NCBI RefSeq assembly: GCF_032854445.1
Contig: NW_027018048.1
Location: 39,857-103,856, forward strand
Direction: 5' to 3'
From: Liolophura sinensis
Taxonomy: Eukaryota > Mollusca > Polyplacophora > Chitonida > Chitonidae
Length of the DNA: 64,000 nucleotides
Positions 9,355 to 23,339 of the stretch are shown one piece after another. The position numbers and the translations under genes were made by a program. How positions within the stretch are numbered: position 1 is the stretch's first letter; every line of letters begins with the position of its first letter. The notes beneath the pieces are model-generated. The model was given only the letters and a program-made list of their open reading frames with translations, did not search any database and was not told the origin of the DNA.

Positions 9355-11543
9355 CCCAGCAACGGCTCTTACTCCATGGAAACCAGGGATGTTTGCAATT
9401 TTTTAACAGCTACCGATGCCTGGCCCAATTCCGCATCTTTAGGCACCTTATTCATGTGGGTCTGTGGTCAGTTGAACTTTTTACAGCAGACTGTATCAAG
9501 TACCTTGTTTTTTTATGTACAAATGGTCTGGTTTTTCTACACGTAGATAAAGACATTGAGATTGTCTTGGACTTAGAAGTAAGACAATTGCTGGGTGAGT
9601 TAAATGGGCTTAACCCAAAGATTTGTCGTCTTCTGTGCTACCGAAGGGCACATAACTTATAGTCAAAAGTTGAATATAGTAATGACCAGTCGCGATTGTA
9701 CAGAGTACAGTGTAGCCGATTTCAATTAACAAAAAGACCAGGTAAAAATGCAAAAGTGGAAAAACTGTTCCAGTGCTACTAGTAAGATGCTAATCCGACG
9801 TATTTTGTGGCGAGAAATCGAATGGTGCAAACCGCGTTGCTCTCTGACCAATACTTTTGGCTGTAGAGACAATTCAATGATCATTTATGTCATAATCACG
9901 TGCCCAGTAACGTCTCTTACTGCATGGAAACCAGGGATATTTGCAATTTTTTAACAGCTGCCGATGCCTGGCCCAATTCCGCATCTTTTGGAACCTTATA
10001 AATGTGGATCAGTGTTCAGTTGTACTTTATACAGCAGACTGTATCAAGTACCTTGTGTTTTTTATGTACAAATGATCTGGTTTTTCTACACGTAAATAAA
10101 GACATTGAGATTGTCTTGCACTTAGAAGTAAGACAATTGCTGGGTGAGTTAAATGGGCTTAGCCCAAAGATTTGACGTCTTCTGGGCTACCGAAGGGCAC
10201 ATAACTTATAGTCAAAAGTTGAATATAGTAATGACCAGTCGCGATTGTACAGAGTACAGTGTAGCCGATTTCAATTAACAAAAAGACCAGGTAAAAATGC
10301 AAAAGTGGAAAAACTGTTCCAGTGCTGCTGGTAAGAGGCTAATCCGACGTAATTTGTGACGAGAAATCGAATGGTGCAAACCGCGTTGCTCTCCGACCAA
10401 TACTTTTGGCTGTAGTGACAATTGAATGATCATTGATGTCATAATCACGTGCCCAGCAACGGCTCTTACTCCATGGAAACCAGGAAAATTTGCAATTTTT
10501 TAACAGCTGCCGATGCCTGGCTAAATTTCGCATCTTTTGGCACCTTATTCATGTGGGTCTGTTGTCTGTTGTACTTTTTACAGCAGACTGTATCAAGTAC
10601 CTTGTGATTTTTATGTACAAAAGGTGTGGTTTTTCTACACGTAAATAAAGACATTGAGATTGTCTTGCACTTAGAAGTAAGGCAATTGCTGGGTGAGTTA
10701 AATTGGCTTAGCCCAAAGATTTGACGTCTTCTGGGCTACCGAAGGGCACATAACTTATAGTCAAAAGTTGAATATAATAATGACCAGTCGCGATTGTACA
10801 GAGTACAGTGTAGCCGATTTCAATTAACAAAAAGACCAGGTAAAAATGCAAAAGTGGAAAAACTGTTCCAGTGCTGCTGGTAAGAGGCTAATCCGACGTA
10901 TTTTGTGACGAGAAATCGAATGGTGCAAACCGCGTTGCTCTCCGACCAATACTTTTGGCTGTAGTGACAATTGAATGATCATTGATGTCATAATCACGTG
11001 CCCAGCAACGTCTCTTACTCCATGGAAACCAGGGAAATTTGCAATTTTTCAACAGCTGCCGATGCCTGGCTCAATTCCGCATCTTTTTGCACCTTACTGA
11101 AGTGGGTCAGTGTTCAGTTGTACTTTATACAGCAGACTGTATCAAGTACCTTGTGTTTTTTACGTACAAATGGTGTGGTTTTTCTACACGTAGATAAAGA
11201 CATTGAGATTGTCTTGCACTTAGAAGTAAGACAATTGCTGGGTGAGTTAAATGGGCTTAACCCAAAGATTTGTCGTCTTCTAAGCTACCGAAGGGCACAT
11301 AACTTATAGTCAAAAGTTGAATATAGTAATGACCAGTCGCGATTGTACAGAGTACAGTGTAGCCGATTTCAATTAACAAAAAGACCAGGTAAAAATGCAA
11401 AAGTGGAAAAACTGTTCCAGTGCTACTAGTAAGAGGCTAATCCGACGTAATTTGTGACGAGAAATCGAACGGTGCAATCCGCGTTGCTCTCCGACCAAAA
11501 GTTTTGGCTGTAGCGACAATTGAATGATCATTTATGTCATAAT

Positions 11544-12839
11544 CACGTGCGTAGCAACGGCTCTTACTCCATGGAAACCAGGAAAATTTGCAATTTTTTA
11601 ACAACTGCCGATGCCTGGCCCAATTCCGCATCTTTTGGCACCTTATAAATGTGGGTCAGTGTTTAGTTGTACTTTTTACAGCAGACTGTATCAAGTACCT
11701 TGTGTTTTTCATGTACAAATGGTGTGGTTTTTCTACACGTAAATAAAGACATTGAGATTGTCTTGCACTTAGAAGTAAGGCAATTGCTGGGTGAGTTAAA
11801 TGGGCTTGGCCCAAAGATTTGTCGTCTTCTGGCCTACCGAAGGGCACATAACTTATAGTCAAAAGTTGAATATAGTAATAACCAGTCGCGATTGTACAGA
11901 GTACAGTGTAGCCGATTTCAATTAACAAAAAGACCAGGTAAAAATGCAAAAGTGGAAAAACTGTTCCAGTGCTACTAGTAAGAGACTAATCCGACGTATT
12001 TTGTGGCGAGAAATCGAATGGTGCAAACCGCGTTGCTCTTCGACCAATAGTTTTGGCTGTAGAGACAATTCAATAATCATTGATGTCATAATCACGTGCC
12101 CAGCAACGGCTCTTACTCCATGGAAACCAGAGATATTTGCAATTTTTTAACAGCTGCCGATGCCTGGCCCAATTCCGCATCTTTAGGCACCTTATTCATG
12201 TGGGTTTGTGGTCAGTTGTACTTTTTACAGCAGACTGTATCAAGTACCTTGTTTTTTTTTAAGTACAAATGGTCTGGTTTTTCTACACGTAGATAAAGAC
12301 ATTGAGATTGTCTTGGACTTAGAAGTAAGACAATTGCTGGGTGAGTTAAATGGGCTTAGCCCAAAGATTTGACGTCTTCTGGGCTACCGAAGGGCACATA
12401 ACTTATAGTCAAAAGTTGAATATAGTAATGACCAGTCGCGATTGTACAGAGTACAGTGTAGCCGATTTCAATTAACAAAAAGACCAGGCAAAAATGCAAA
12501 AGTGGAAAAACTGTTCCAGTGCTACTAGTAAAAGGCTAATCCGACGTATTTTGTGACGAGAAATCGAATGGTGCAAACCGCGTTGCTCTTCGACCAATAG
12601 TTTTGGCTGTAGAGACAATTCAATAATCATTGATGTCATAATCACGTGCCCAGCAACGGCTCTTACTCCATGGAAACCAGGGATATTTGCAATTTTTTAA
12701 CAGCTGCCGATGCCTGGCCCAATTCCGCATCTTTTGGCACCTTATAAATGTGGGTCAGTGTTCAGTTGTACTTTTTACAGCAGACTGTATCAAGTACCTT
12801 GTGTTTTTCATGTACAAATGGTGTGGTTTTTCTACACGT
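11544..12839. repeat. Array tract 4: monomers at 11544, 12093 and the first part of 12643
   Basis: The unit at 11544 has the GCGTAG head and the AAATAAAG form with GGCCTACC, like 35705 and 52723. The unit at 12093 has the TTATTCATG cassette but GTTGTAC instead of the usual GTTGAAC of that class, so it looks recombinant. The unit at 12643 has the TTATAAAT cassette. Only satellite sequence is seen. Confidence 0.85.
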
Positions 12840-15589
12840 AGATAAAGACATTGAGATTGTCTTGGACTTAGAAGTAAGACAATTGCTGGGTGAGTTAAAT
12901 GGGCTTAGCCCAAAGATTTGACGTCTTCTGGGCTACCGAAGGGCACATAACTTATAGTCAAAAATTGAATATAGTAATGACCAGTCGCGATTGTACAGAG
13001 TACAGTGTAGCCGATTTCAATTAACAAAAAGACCAGGCAAAAATGCAAAAGTGGAAAAACTGTTCCAGTGCTACTAGTAAGAGGCTAATCCGACGTATTT
13101 TGTGACAAGAAATCGAATGGTGCAAACCGCGTTGCTCTCCGACCATTACTTTTGGCTGTAGCGACAATTGAATGATCATTGATGTCATAATCACGTGCGT
13201 AGCAACGGCTCTTACTCCATGGAAACCAGGAAAATTTGATATTTTTTAACAACTGCCGATGCCTGGCCCAATTCCGCATCTTTTGGCACCTTATAAATGT
13301 GGGTCTGTGGTCAGTTGAACTTTTTACAGCAGACTGTATCAAGTACCTTGTTTTTTTTTATGTACAAATCGTCTGGTTTTTCTACACGTAGATAAAGACA
13401 TTGAAATTGTCTTGGACTTAGAAGTAAGACAATTGCTGGGTGAGTTAAATGGGCTTAGCCCAAAGATTTGACGTCTTCTGGGCTACCGAAGGGCACATAA
13501 CTTATAGTCAAAAGTTGAATATAGTAATGACCAGTCGCGATTGTACAGAGTACAGTGTAGCCGATTTCAATTAACAAAAAGACCAGGCCAAAAATGCAAA
13601 AGTGGAAAAACTGTTCCAGTGCTACTAGTAAGAGGCTAATCCGACGTATTTTGTGACGAGAAATCGAATGGTGCAAACCGCGTTGCTCTTCGACCAATAG
13701 TTTTGGCTGTAGTGACAATTGAATGATCATTGATGTCATAATCACGTGCGTAGCAACGGCTCTTACTCCATGGAAACCAGGAAAATTTGATATTTTTTAA
13801 CAACTGCCGATGCCTGGCCCAATTCCGCATCTTTTGGCACCTTATAAATGTGGGTCAGTGTTTAGTTTGTACTTTTTACAGCAGACTGTATCAAGTACCT
13901 TGTGTTTTTCATGTACAAATGGTTTGGTTTTTCTACACGTAGATAAAGACATTGAGATTGTCTTGGACTTAGAAATAAGACAATTGCTGGGTGAGTTAAA
14001 TGGGCTTGGCCCAAAGATTTCAGGTCTTCTGGGCTACCGAAGGGCACATAAACTTATAGTCAAAAGTTGAATATAGTAATGACCAGTCGCGATTGTACAG
14101 AGTACAGTGTAGCCGATTTCAATTTACAAAACACCCAGGCAAAAATGCAGAAGTGGAAAAAACTGTTCCAGTGCTGCTGGTAAGAGGCTAATCCGACGTA
14201 TTTTGTGACGAGAAATCGAATGGTGCAAACTGCGTTGCTCTCCGACCAATACTTTTGGCTGTAGTGACAATTGAATGATCATTGATGTCATAATCACGTG
14301 CCCAGCAACGGCTCTTACTCCATGGAAACCAGGGATATTTGCAATTTTTTAACAGCTGCCGATGCCTGGCCCAATTCCGCATCTTTTGGCACCTTATAAA
14401 TGTGGGTCAGTGTTCAGTTGTACTTTATACAGCATACTGTATCAAGTACCTTGTGTTTTTTATGTACAAATGGTCTGGTTTTTCTACACGTAGATAAAGA
14501 CATTGAGATTGTCTTAGACTTAGAAATAAGACAATTGCTGGGTGAGTTAAATGGCTTAGCCCAAAGATTTGACGTCTTCTGGGCTACCGAAGGGCACATA
14601 ACTTATAGTCAAAAGTTGAATATAGTAATGACCAGTCGCGATTGTACAGAGTACAGTGTAGCCGATTTCAATTAACAAAACACCCAGGCAAAAATGCAAA
14701 AGTGAAAAAACTGTTCCAGTGCTGCTGGTAAGAGGCTAATCCGACGTATTTTGTGACGAGAAATCGAATGGTGCAAACCGCGTTGCTCTCCGACCAATAC
14801 TTTTGGCTGTAGTGACAATTGAATGATCATTGATGTCATAATCACGTGCCCAGCAACGGCTCTTACTCCATGGAAACCAGGGAAATTTGCAATTTTTCAA
14901 CAGCTGCCGATGCCTGGCTCAATTCCGCATCTTTTGGCACCTTACTGAAGTGGGTCAGTGTTCAGTTGTACTTTTTACAGCAGACTGTATCAAGTACCTT
15001 GTGTTTTTCACGTACAAATGGTGTGGTTTTTTCTACACGTAGATAAAGACATTGAGATTGTCTTGGACTTAGAAGTAAGACAATTGCTGGGTGAGTTAAA
15101 TGGGCTTGGCCCAAAGATTTGTCGTCTTCTGGGCTACCGAAGGGCACATAACTTATAGTCAAAAGTTGAATATAGTAATGACCAGTCGCGATTGTACAGA
15201 GTACAGTGTAGCCGATTTCAATTAACAAAAAGACCAGGTAAAAATGCAAAAGTGGAAAAACTGTTCCAGTGCTACTAGTAAGAGGCTAATCCGACGTAAT
15301 TTGTGACGAGAAATCCAATGGTGCAATCCGCGTTGCTCTCCGACCAATACTTTTGGCTGTAGCGACAATTGAATGATCATTTATGTCATAATCACGTGCG
15401 TAGCAACGGCTCTTACTCCATGGAAACCAGGAAAATTTGCAATTTTTTAACAACTGCCGATGCCTGGCCCAATTCCGCATCTTTTGGCACCTTATAAATG
15501 TGGGTCAGTGTTCAGTTGTACTTTTTACAGCAGACTGTATCAAGTACCTTGTGTTTTTCATGTACAAATGGTGTGGTTTTTCTACACGT
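12840..15589. repeat. Left 5-mer higher-order repeat, copy A
   Basis: Five monomers (13192, 13743, 14295, 14843 and parts of 12643 and 15393) recur in the same order about 2,747-2,750 bp downstream. Shared rare marks include TTTGATATT in the first two units, CAATCGTCTGG (about 13367 and 16117), TTTACAAAACACCC in the second, GCATACTG in the third and the CAACAG/TTACTGAAG class in the fourth. Boundaries are approximate. They are set by where the unit at 12643 starts to agree with the unit at 15393. Confidence 0.8.
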
Positions 15590-15941
15590 AGATAAAGACA
15601 TTGAGATTGTCTTGGACTTAGAAGTAAGACAATTGCTGGGTGAGTTAAATGGGCTTAGCCCAAAGATTTGACGTCTTCTGGGCTACCGAAGGGCACATAA
15701 CTTATAGTCAAAAGTTGAATATAGTAATAACCAGTCGCGATTGTACAGAGTACAGTGTAGCCGATTTCAATTAACAAAAAGACCAGGCAAAAATGCAAAA
15801 GTGGAAAAACTGTTCCAGTGCTACTAGTAAGAGGCTAATCCGACGTATTTTGTGACGAGAAATCGAATGGTGCAAACCGCGTTGCTCTCCGACCATTACT
15901 TTTGGCTGTAGCGACAATTGAATGATCATTGATGTCATAAT
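15393..15941. repeat. Junction monomer between the two left 5-mer copies
   Basis: The first half resembles the unit at 18140: GCGTAG head, AAAATTTGCAATTTT and GTGTTCAG. The second half resembles the unit at 12643: GGACTTAGAAG, the GACGTC site, GGCAAAAATG, and ATTACTTTTGG at the tail. This is the pattern expected of the crossover unit that created the duplication. The junction lies in the mid-monomer, at about 15520-15620. Confidence 0.6.
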
Positions 15942-18336
15942 CACGTGCGTAGCAACGGCTCTTACTCCATGGAAACCAGGAAAATTTGATATTTTTTAAC
16001 AACTGCCGATGCCTGGCCCAATTCCGCATCTTTTGGCACCTTATAAATGTGGGTCTGTGGTCAGTTGAACTTTTTACAGCAGACTGTATCAAGTACCTTG
16101 TTTTTTTTTATGTACAAATCGTCTGGTTTTTCTACACGTAGATAAAGACATTGAAATTGTCTTGGACTTAGAAGTAAGACAATTGCTGGGTGAGTTAAAT
16201 GGGCTTAGCCCAAAGATTTGACGTCTTCTGGGCTACCGAAGGGCACATAACTTATAGTCAAAAGTTGAATATAGTAATGACCAGTCGCGATTGTACAGAG
16301 TACAGTGTAGCCGATTTCAATTAACAAAAAGACCAGGCAAAAATGCAAAAGTGGAAAAACTGTTCCAGTGCTACTAGTAAGAGGCTAATCCGACGTATTT
16401 TGTGACGAGAAATCGAATGGTGCAAACCGCGTTGCTCTTCGACCAATAGTTTTGGCTGTAGTGACAATTGAATGATCATTGATGTCATAATCACGTGCGT
16501 AGCAACGGCTCTTACTCCATGGAAACCAGGAAAATTTGATATTTTTTAACAACTGCCGATGCCTGGCCCAATTCCGCATCTTTTGGCACCTTATAAATGT
16601 GGGTCAGTGTTTAGTTGTACTTTTTACAGCAGACTGTATCAAGTACCTTGTGTTTTTCATGTACAAATGGTTTGGTTTTTCTACACGTAGATAAAGACAT
16701 TGAGATTGTCTTGGACTTAGAAATAAGACAATTGCTGGGTGAGTTAAATGGGCTCGGCCCAAAGATTTCAGGTCTTCTGGGCTACCGAAGGGCACATAAC
16801 TTATAGTCAAAAGTTGAATATAGTAATGACCAGTCGCGATTGTACAGAGTACAGTGTAGCCGATTTCAATTTACAAAACACCCAGGCAAAAATGCAGAAG
16901 TGGAAAAACTGTTCCAGTGCTGCTGGTAAGAGGCTAATCCGACGTATTTTGTGACGAGAAATCGAATGGTGCAAACTGCGTTGCTCTCCGACCAATACTT
17001 TTGGCTGTAGTGACAATTGAATGATCATTGATGTCATAATCACGTGCCCAGCAACGGCTCTTACTCCATGGAAACCAGGGATATTTGCAATTTTTTAACA
17101 GCTGCCGATGCCTGGCCCAATTCCGCATCTTTAGGCACCTTATAAATGTGGGTCAGTGTTCAGTTGTACTTTATACAGCATACTGTATCAAGTACCTTGT
17201 GTTTTTTATGTACAAATGGTCTGGTTTTTCTACACGTAGATAAAGACATTGAGATTGTCTTAGACTTAGAAGTAAGACAATTGCTGGGTGAGTTAAATGG
17301 GCTTAGCCCAAAGATTTGACGTCTTCTGGGCTACCGAAGGGCACATAACTTATAGTCAAAAGTTGAATATAGTAATGACCAGTCGCGATTGTACAGAGTA
17401 CAGTGTAGCCGATTTCAATTAACAAAAAGACCAGGTAAAAATGCAAAAGTGGAAAAACTGTTCCAGTGCTGCTGGTAAGAGGCTAATCCGACGTATTTTG
17501 TGACGAGAAATCGAATGGTGCAAACCGCGTTGCTCTCCGACCAATACTTTTGGCTGTAGTGACAATTGAATGATCATTGATGTCATAATCACGTGCCCAG
17601 CAACGTCTCTTACTCCATGGAAACCAGGGAAATTTGCAATTTTTCAACAGCTGCCGATGCCTGGCTCAATTCCGCATCTTTTGGCACCTTACTGAAGTGG
17701 GTCAGTGTTCAGTTGTACTTTTTACAGCAGACTGTATCAAGTACCTTGTGTTTTTCACGTACAATTGGTGTGGTTTTTTCTACACGTAGATAAAGACATT
17801 GAGATTGTCTTGGACTTAGAAGTAAGACAATTGCTGGGTGAGTTAAATGGGCTTGGCCCAAAGATTTGTCGTCTTCTGGGCTACCGAAGGGCACATAACT
17901 TATAGTCAAAAGTTGAATATAGTAATGACCAGTCGCGATTGTACAGAGTACAGTGTAGCCGATTTCAATTAACAAAAAGACCAGGTAAAAATGCAAAAGT
18001 GGAAAAACTGTTCCAGTGCTACTAGTAATAGGCTAATCCGACGTAATTTGTGACGAGAAATCCAATGGTGCAATCCGCGTTGCTCTCCGACCAATACTTT
18101 TGGCTGTAGCGACAATTGAATGATCATTTATGTCATAATCACGTGCGTAGCAACGGCTCTTACTCCATGGAAACCAGGAAAATTTGCAATTTTTTAACAA
18201 CTGCCGATGCCTGGCCCAATTCCGCATCTTTTGGCACCTTATAAATGTGGGTCAGTGTTCAGTTGTACTTTTTACAGCAGACTGTATCAAGTACCTTGTG
18301 TTTTTCATGTACAAATGGTGTGGTTTTTCTACACGT
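15590..18336. repeat. Left 5-mer higher-order repeat, copy B
   Basis: Units 15942, 16492, 17041, 17590 and the first half of 18140 repeat copy A. Differences are few: the indels of copy A (for example the extra T near 13866 and the extra A near 14050) are absent here, and the third unit has AAGTAAG instead of AAATAAG with TTAGGCACC at the cassette. Copy B ends where the unit at 18140 switches to GCACTT and GTCGTC. The pair implies a fairly recent tandem duplication. Confidence 0.8.
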
Positions 18337-19496
18337 AGATAAAGACATTGAGATTGTCTTGCACTTAGAAGTAAGACAATTGCTGGGTGAGTTAAATGGG
18401 CTTGGCCCAAAGATTTGTCGTCTTCTGGGCTACCGAAGGGCACATAACTTATAGTCAAAAGTTGAATATAGTAATGACCAGTCGCGATTGTACAGAGTAC
18501 AGTGTAGCCGATTTCAATTAACAAAAAGACCAGGTAAAAATGCAAAAGTGGAAAAACTGTTCCAGTGCTACTAGTAAGAGGCTAATCCGACGTAATTTGT
18601 GACGAGAAATCGAATGGTGCAATCCGCGTTGCTCTCCGACCAATAGTTTTGGCTGTAGCGACAATTGAATGATCATTTATGTCATAATCACGTGCGTAGC
18701 AACGGCTCTTACTCCATGGAAACCAGGAAAATTTGCAATTTTTTAACAACTGCCGATGCCTGGCCAAATTCCGCATCTTTTGGCACCTTATAAATGTGGG
18801 TCAGTGTTTAGTTGTACTTTTTACAGCAGACTGTATCAAGTACCTTGTGTTTTTCATGTACAAATGGTGTGGTTTTTCTACACGTAGATAAAGACATTGA
18901 GATTGTCTTGGACTTAGAAATAAGACAATTGCTGGGTGAGTTAAATGGGCTTGGCCCAAAGATTTCAGGTCTTCTGGGCTACCGAAGGGCACATAACTTA
19001 TAGTCAAAAGTTGAAAATAGTAATGACCAGTCGCGATTGTACAGAGTACAGTGTAGCCGATTTCAATTAACAAAACACCCAGGCAAAAATGCAAAAGTGG
19101 AAAAACTGTTCCAGTGCTGCTGGTAAGAGGCTAATCCAACGTATTTTGTGACGAGAAATCGAATGGTGCAAACCGCGTTGCTCTCCGACCATTACTTTTG
19201 GCTGTAGCAACCATTGAATGATCATTGATGTCATAATCACGTGCCCAGCAACGGCTCTTACTCCATGGAAACCAGGGATATTTGCAATTTTTTAACAGCT
19301 GCCGATGCCTGGCCCAATTCCGCATCTTTAGGCACCTTATTCATGTGGGTCTGTGGTCAGTTGAACTTTTTACAGCAGACTGTATCAAGTACCTTGTTTT
19401 TTTTATGTACAAATGGTCTGGTTTTTCTACACGTAGATAAAGACATTGAGATTGTCTTGGACTTAGAAGTAAGACAATTGCTGGGTGAGTTAAATG
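18337..19496. repeat. Array tract 5: end of 18140, unit 18689, first half of 19238
   Basis: This tract links the left 5-mer block to the 7-mer block. The unit at 18689 parallels the unit at 2200 (AAATAAG, CAGGTC, GAAAATAG, ACACCC, GCAACCATTG against GCAACAATTG). The unit at 19238 parallels that at 2755. Only satellite sequence is present. Confidence 0.85.
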
Positions 19497-22400
19497 GGCT
19501 TAGCCCAAAGATTTGACGTCTTCTGGGCTACCGAAGGGCACATAACTTATAGTCAAAAGTTGAATATAGTAATGACCAGTCGCGATTGTACAGAGTACAG
19601 TGTAGCCGATTTCAATTAACAAAAAGACCAGGCAAAAATGCAAAAGTGGAAAAACTGTTCCAGTGCTACTAGTAAAAGGCTAATCCGACGTATTTTGTGA
19701 CGAGAAATCGAATGGTGCAAACCGCGTTGCTCTTCGACCAATACTTTTGGCTGTAGTGACAATTGAATGATCATTGATGTCATAATCACGTGCGTAGCAA
19801 CGGCTCTTACTCCATGGAAACCAGGAAAATTTGATATTTTTTAACAACTGCCGATGCCTGGCCCAATTCCGCATCTTTTGGCACCTTATAAATGTGGGTC
19901 AGTGTTTAGTTGTACTTTTTACAGCAGACTGTATCAAGTACCTTGTGTTTTTCATGTAGAAATGGTTTGGTTTTTCTACACGTAGATAAAGACATTGAGA
20001 TTGTCTTGGACTTAGAAATAAGACAATTGCTGGGTGAGTTAAATGGGCTTGGCCCAAAGATTTCAGGTCTTCTGGGCTACCGAAGGGCACATAACTTATA
20101 GTCAAAAGTTGAATATAGTAATGACCAGTCGCGATTGTACAGAGTACAGTGTAGCCGATTTCAATTAACAAAACACCCAGGCAAAAATACAAAAGTGGAC
20201 AAACTGTTCCAGTGCTGCTGGTAAGCGGCTAATCCGACTTATTTTGTGACGAGAAATCGAATGGTGCAAACTGCGTTGCTCTCCGACCAATACTTTTGGC
20301 TGTAGAGACAATTCAATGATCATTGATGTCATAATCACGTGCCCAGCAACGGCTCTTACTCCATGGAAACCAGGGATATTTGCAATTTTTTAACAGCTGC
20401 CGATGCCTGGCCCAATTCCGCATCTTTTGGCACTTTATAAATGTGGGTCAGTGTTTAGTTGTACTTTTTACAGCAGACTGTATCAAGTACCTTGTGTTTT
20501 TCATGTACAAATGGTGTGGTTTTTCTACACGTAGATAAAGACATTGAGATTGTCTTGGACTTAGAAATAAGACAATTGCTGGGTGAGTTAAATGGGCTTG
20601 GCCCAAAGATTTCAGGTCTTCTGGGCTACCGAAGGGCACATAACTTATAGTCAAAAGTTGAAATTAGTAATGACCAGTCGCGATTGTACAGAGTACAGTG
20701 TAGCCGATTTCAATTAACAAAACACCCAGGCAAAAATGCAAAAGTGGAAAAACTGTTCCAGTGCTGCTGGTAAGAGGCTAATCCGACGTATTTTGTGACG
20801 AGAAATCGAATGGTGCAAACCGCGTTGCTCTCCGACCATTACTTTTGGCTGTAGCAACAATTGAATGATCATTGATGTCATAATCACGTGCCCAGCAACG
20901 GCTCTTACTCCATGGAAACCAGGGATATTTGCAATTTTTTAACAGCTGCCGATGCCTGGCCCAATTCCGCATCTTTAGGCACCTTATTCATGTGGGTCTG
21001 TGGTCAGTTGAACTTTTTACAGCAGACTGTATCAAGTACCTTGTGTTTTTTATGTACAAATGGTGTGGTTTTTCTACACGTAGATAAAGACATTGAGATT
21101 GTCTTGGACTTAGAAGTAAGACAATTGCTGGGTGAGTTAAATGGGCTTAGCCCAAAGATTTCAGGTCTTCTGGGCTACCGAAGGGCACATAACTTATAGT
21201 CAAAAGTTGAATATAGTAATGACCAGTCGCGATTGTACAGAGTACAGTGTAGCCGATTTCAATTAACAAAAAGACCAGGCAAAAATGCAAAAGTGGAAAA
21301 ACTGTTCCAGTGCTACTAGTAAGAGGCTAATCCGACGTATTTTGTGACGAGAAATCGAATGGTGCAAACCGCGTTGCTCTTCGACCAATAGTTTTGGCTG
21401 TAGAGACAATTCAATAATCATTGATGTCATAATCATGTGCCCAGCAACGGCTCTTACTCCATGGAAACCAGGGATATTTGCAATTTTTTAACAGCTGCCG
21501 ATGCCTGGCCCAATTCCGCATCTTTAGGCACCTTATTCATGTGGGTCAGTGTTCAGTTGTACTTTATACAGCATACTGTATCAAGTACCTTGTGTTTTTT
21601 TTGTACAAATGGTGTGGTTTTTCTACACGTAAATAAAGACATTGAGATTGTCTTGCACTTAGAAGTAAGGCAATTGCTGGGTGAGTTAAATGGGCTTGGC
21701 CCAAAGATTTGTCGTCTTCTGGGCTACCGAAGGGCACATAACTTATAGTCAAAAGTTGAATATAGTAATAACCAGTCGCGATTGTACAGAGTACAGTGTA
21801 GCCGATTTCAATTAACAAAAAGACCAGGTAAAAATGCAAAAGTGGAAAAACTGTTCCAGTGCTACTAGTAAGAGACTAATCCGACGTATTTTGTGGCGAG
21901 AAATCGAATGGTGCAAACCGCGTTGCTCTCTGACCAATACTTTTGGCTGTAGAGACAATTCAATGATCATTTATGTCATAATCACGTGCCCAGTAACGGC
22001 TCTTACTCCATGGAAACCAGGGATATTTGCAATTTCTTAACAGTTGCCGATGCCTGGCCCAATTCCGCATCTTTTGGCACCTTATAAATGTGGGTCAGTG
22101 TTCAGTTGTACTTTTTACAGCAGACTGTATCAAGTACCTTGTGTTTTTTACGTACAAATGGTGTGGTTTTTCTACACGTAGATAAAGACATTGAGATTGT
22201 CTTGGACTTAGAAATAAGACAATTGCTGGGTGAGTTAAATGGGCTTAGCCCAAAGATTTGACGTCTTCTGGGCTACCGAAGGGCACATAACTTATAGTCA
22301 AAAGTTGAATATAGTAATGACCAGTTGCGATTGTACAGAGTACAGTGTAGCCGATTTCAATTAACAAAAAGACCAGGCAAAAATGTAAAAGTGGAAAAAC

Positions 22401-23339
22401 TGTTCCAGTGCTACTAGTAAGAGGCTAATCCGACGTAATTTGTGACGAGAAATCGAATGGTGCAAGCCGCGTTGCTCTTCGACCAATAGTTTTGGCTGTA
22501 GCGACAATTGAATGATCATTGATGTCATAATCACGTGCGTAGCAACGGCTCTTACTCCATGGAAACCAGGAAAATTTGCAATTTTTTAACAACTGCCGAT
22601 GCCTGGCCCAATTCCGCATCTTTTGGCACGTTAGAAATGTGGGTCAGTGTTTAGTTGTACTTTTTACAGCAGACTGTATCAAGTACCTTGTGTTTTTTAT
22701 GTACAAATGGTGAGGTTTTTCTACACGTAGATAAAGACATTGAGATTGTCTTGGACTTAGAAGTAAGACAATTGCTGGGTGAGTTAAATGGGCTTGGCCC
22801 AAAGATTTCAGGTCTTCTGGGCTACCGAAGGGCACATAACTTATCGTCAAAAGTTGAATATAGTAATGACCAGTCGCGATTGTACAGAGTACAGTGTAGC
22901 CGGCTTCAATTAACAAAAACACCAGGCAAAAATGTAAAAGTGAAAAAACTGTTCCAGTGCAACTAGTAAGAGGCTAATCCGACGTATTTTGTGACGAGAA
23001 TTTGAATGGTACAATCCCCGTTGCTCTCCGACCAATACTTTTGGCTGTAGTGACAATTGAATGATCATTGATGTCATAATCACGTGCCCAGCAACGGCTC
23101 TTACTCCATGGAAACCAGGAAAATTTGCAATTTTTTAACAGCTGCCGATGCCTGGCTAAATTCCGCATCTTTTGGCACCTTATTCATGTGGGTATGTTGT
23201 CTGTTGTACTTTTTACAGCAGACTGTATCAAGTACCTTGTGATTTTTATGTACAAATGGTCTGGTTTTTCTACACGTAGATAAAGACATTGAGATTGTCT
23301 TGGACTTAGAAGTAAGACAATTGCTGGGTGAGTTAAATG
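19497..23339. repeat. 7-mer higher-order repeat, copy A
   Basis: Seven monomer lengths (late 19238, then 19787, 20336, 20885, 21434, 21983, 22532 and the first half of 23081) recur about 3,840-3,845 bp downstream. Shared rare features are TTTGATATT plus ACAAACTG in the first full unit, GGCACTTTATAAATG in the second, the T-rich TTATTCATG class in the third, CATACTG with TTTTTTTGTAC in the fourth, GTTGCGATT in the fifth, and GTTAGAAAT with CGGCTTC in the sixth. Boundaries are approximate, to within roughly 100 bases. Confidence 0.85.

Larger units (their letters stand above)
7154..11543. repeat. Array tract 3: eight monomers paralogous to 26921-32410
   Basis: Units start at 7154, 7703, 8251, 8800, 9349, 9897, 10446 and 10995. 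They correspond in order to 26921, 27470, 28018, 28567, then 30215, 30764, 31311 and 31861. The offset is about 19.77 kb for the first four and about 20.87 kb for the rest, so the right-hand block has gained two monomers. Distinctive shared classes are those with TTGTCTGTTG or TTGTCTCTTG near unit position 115 (7154, 8251, 10446), GGAACC with GTGGATC (9897) and TTTTTGCACC with TTACTGAAG (10995). There is no gene here. Confidence 0.85.
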
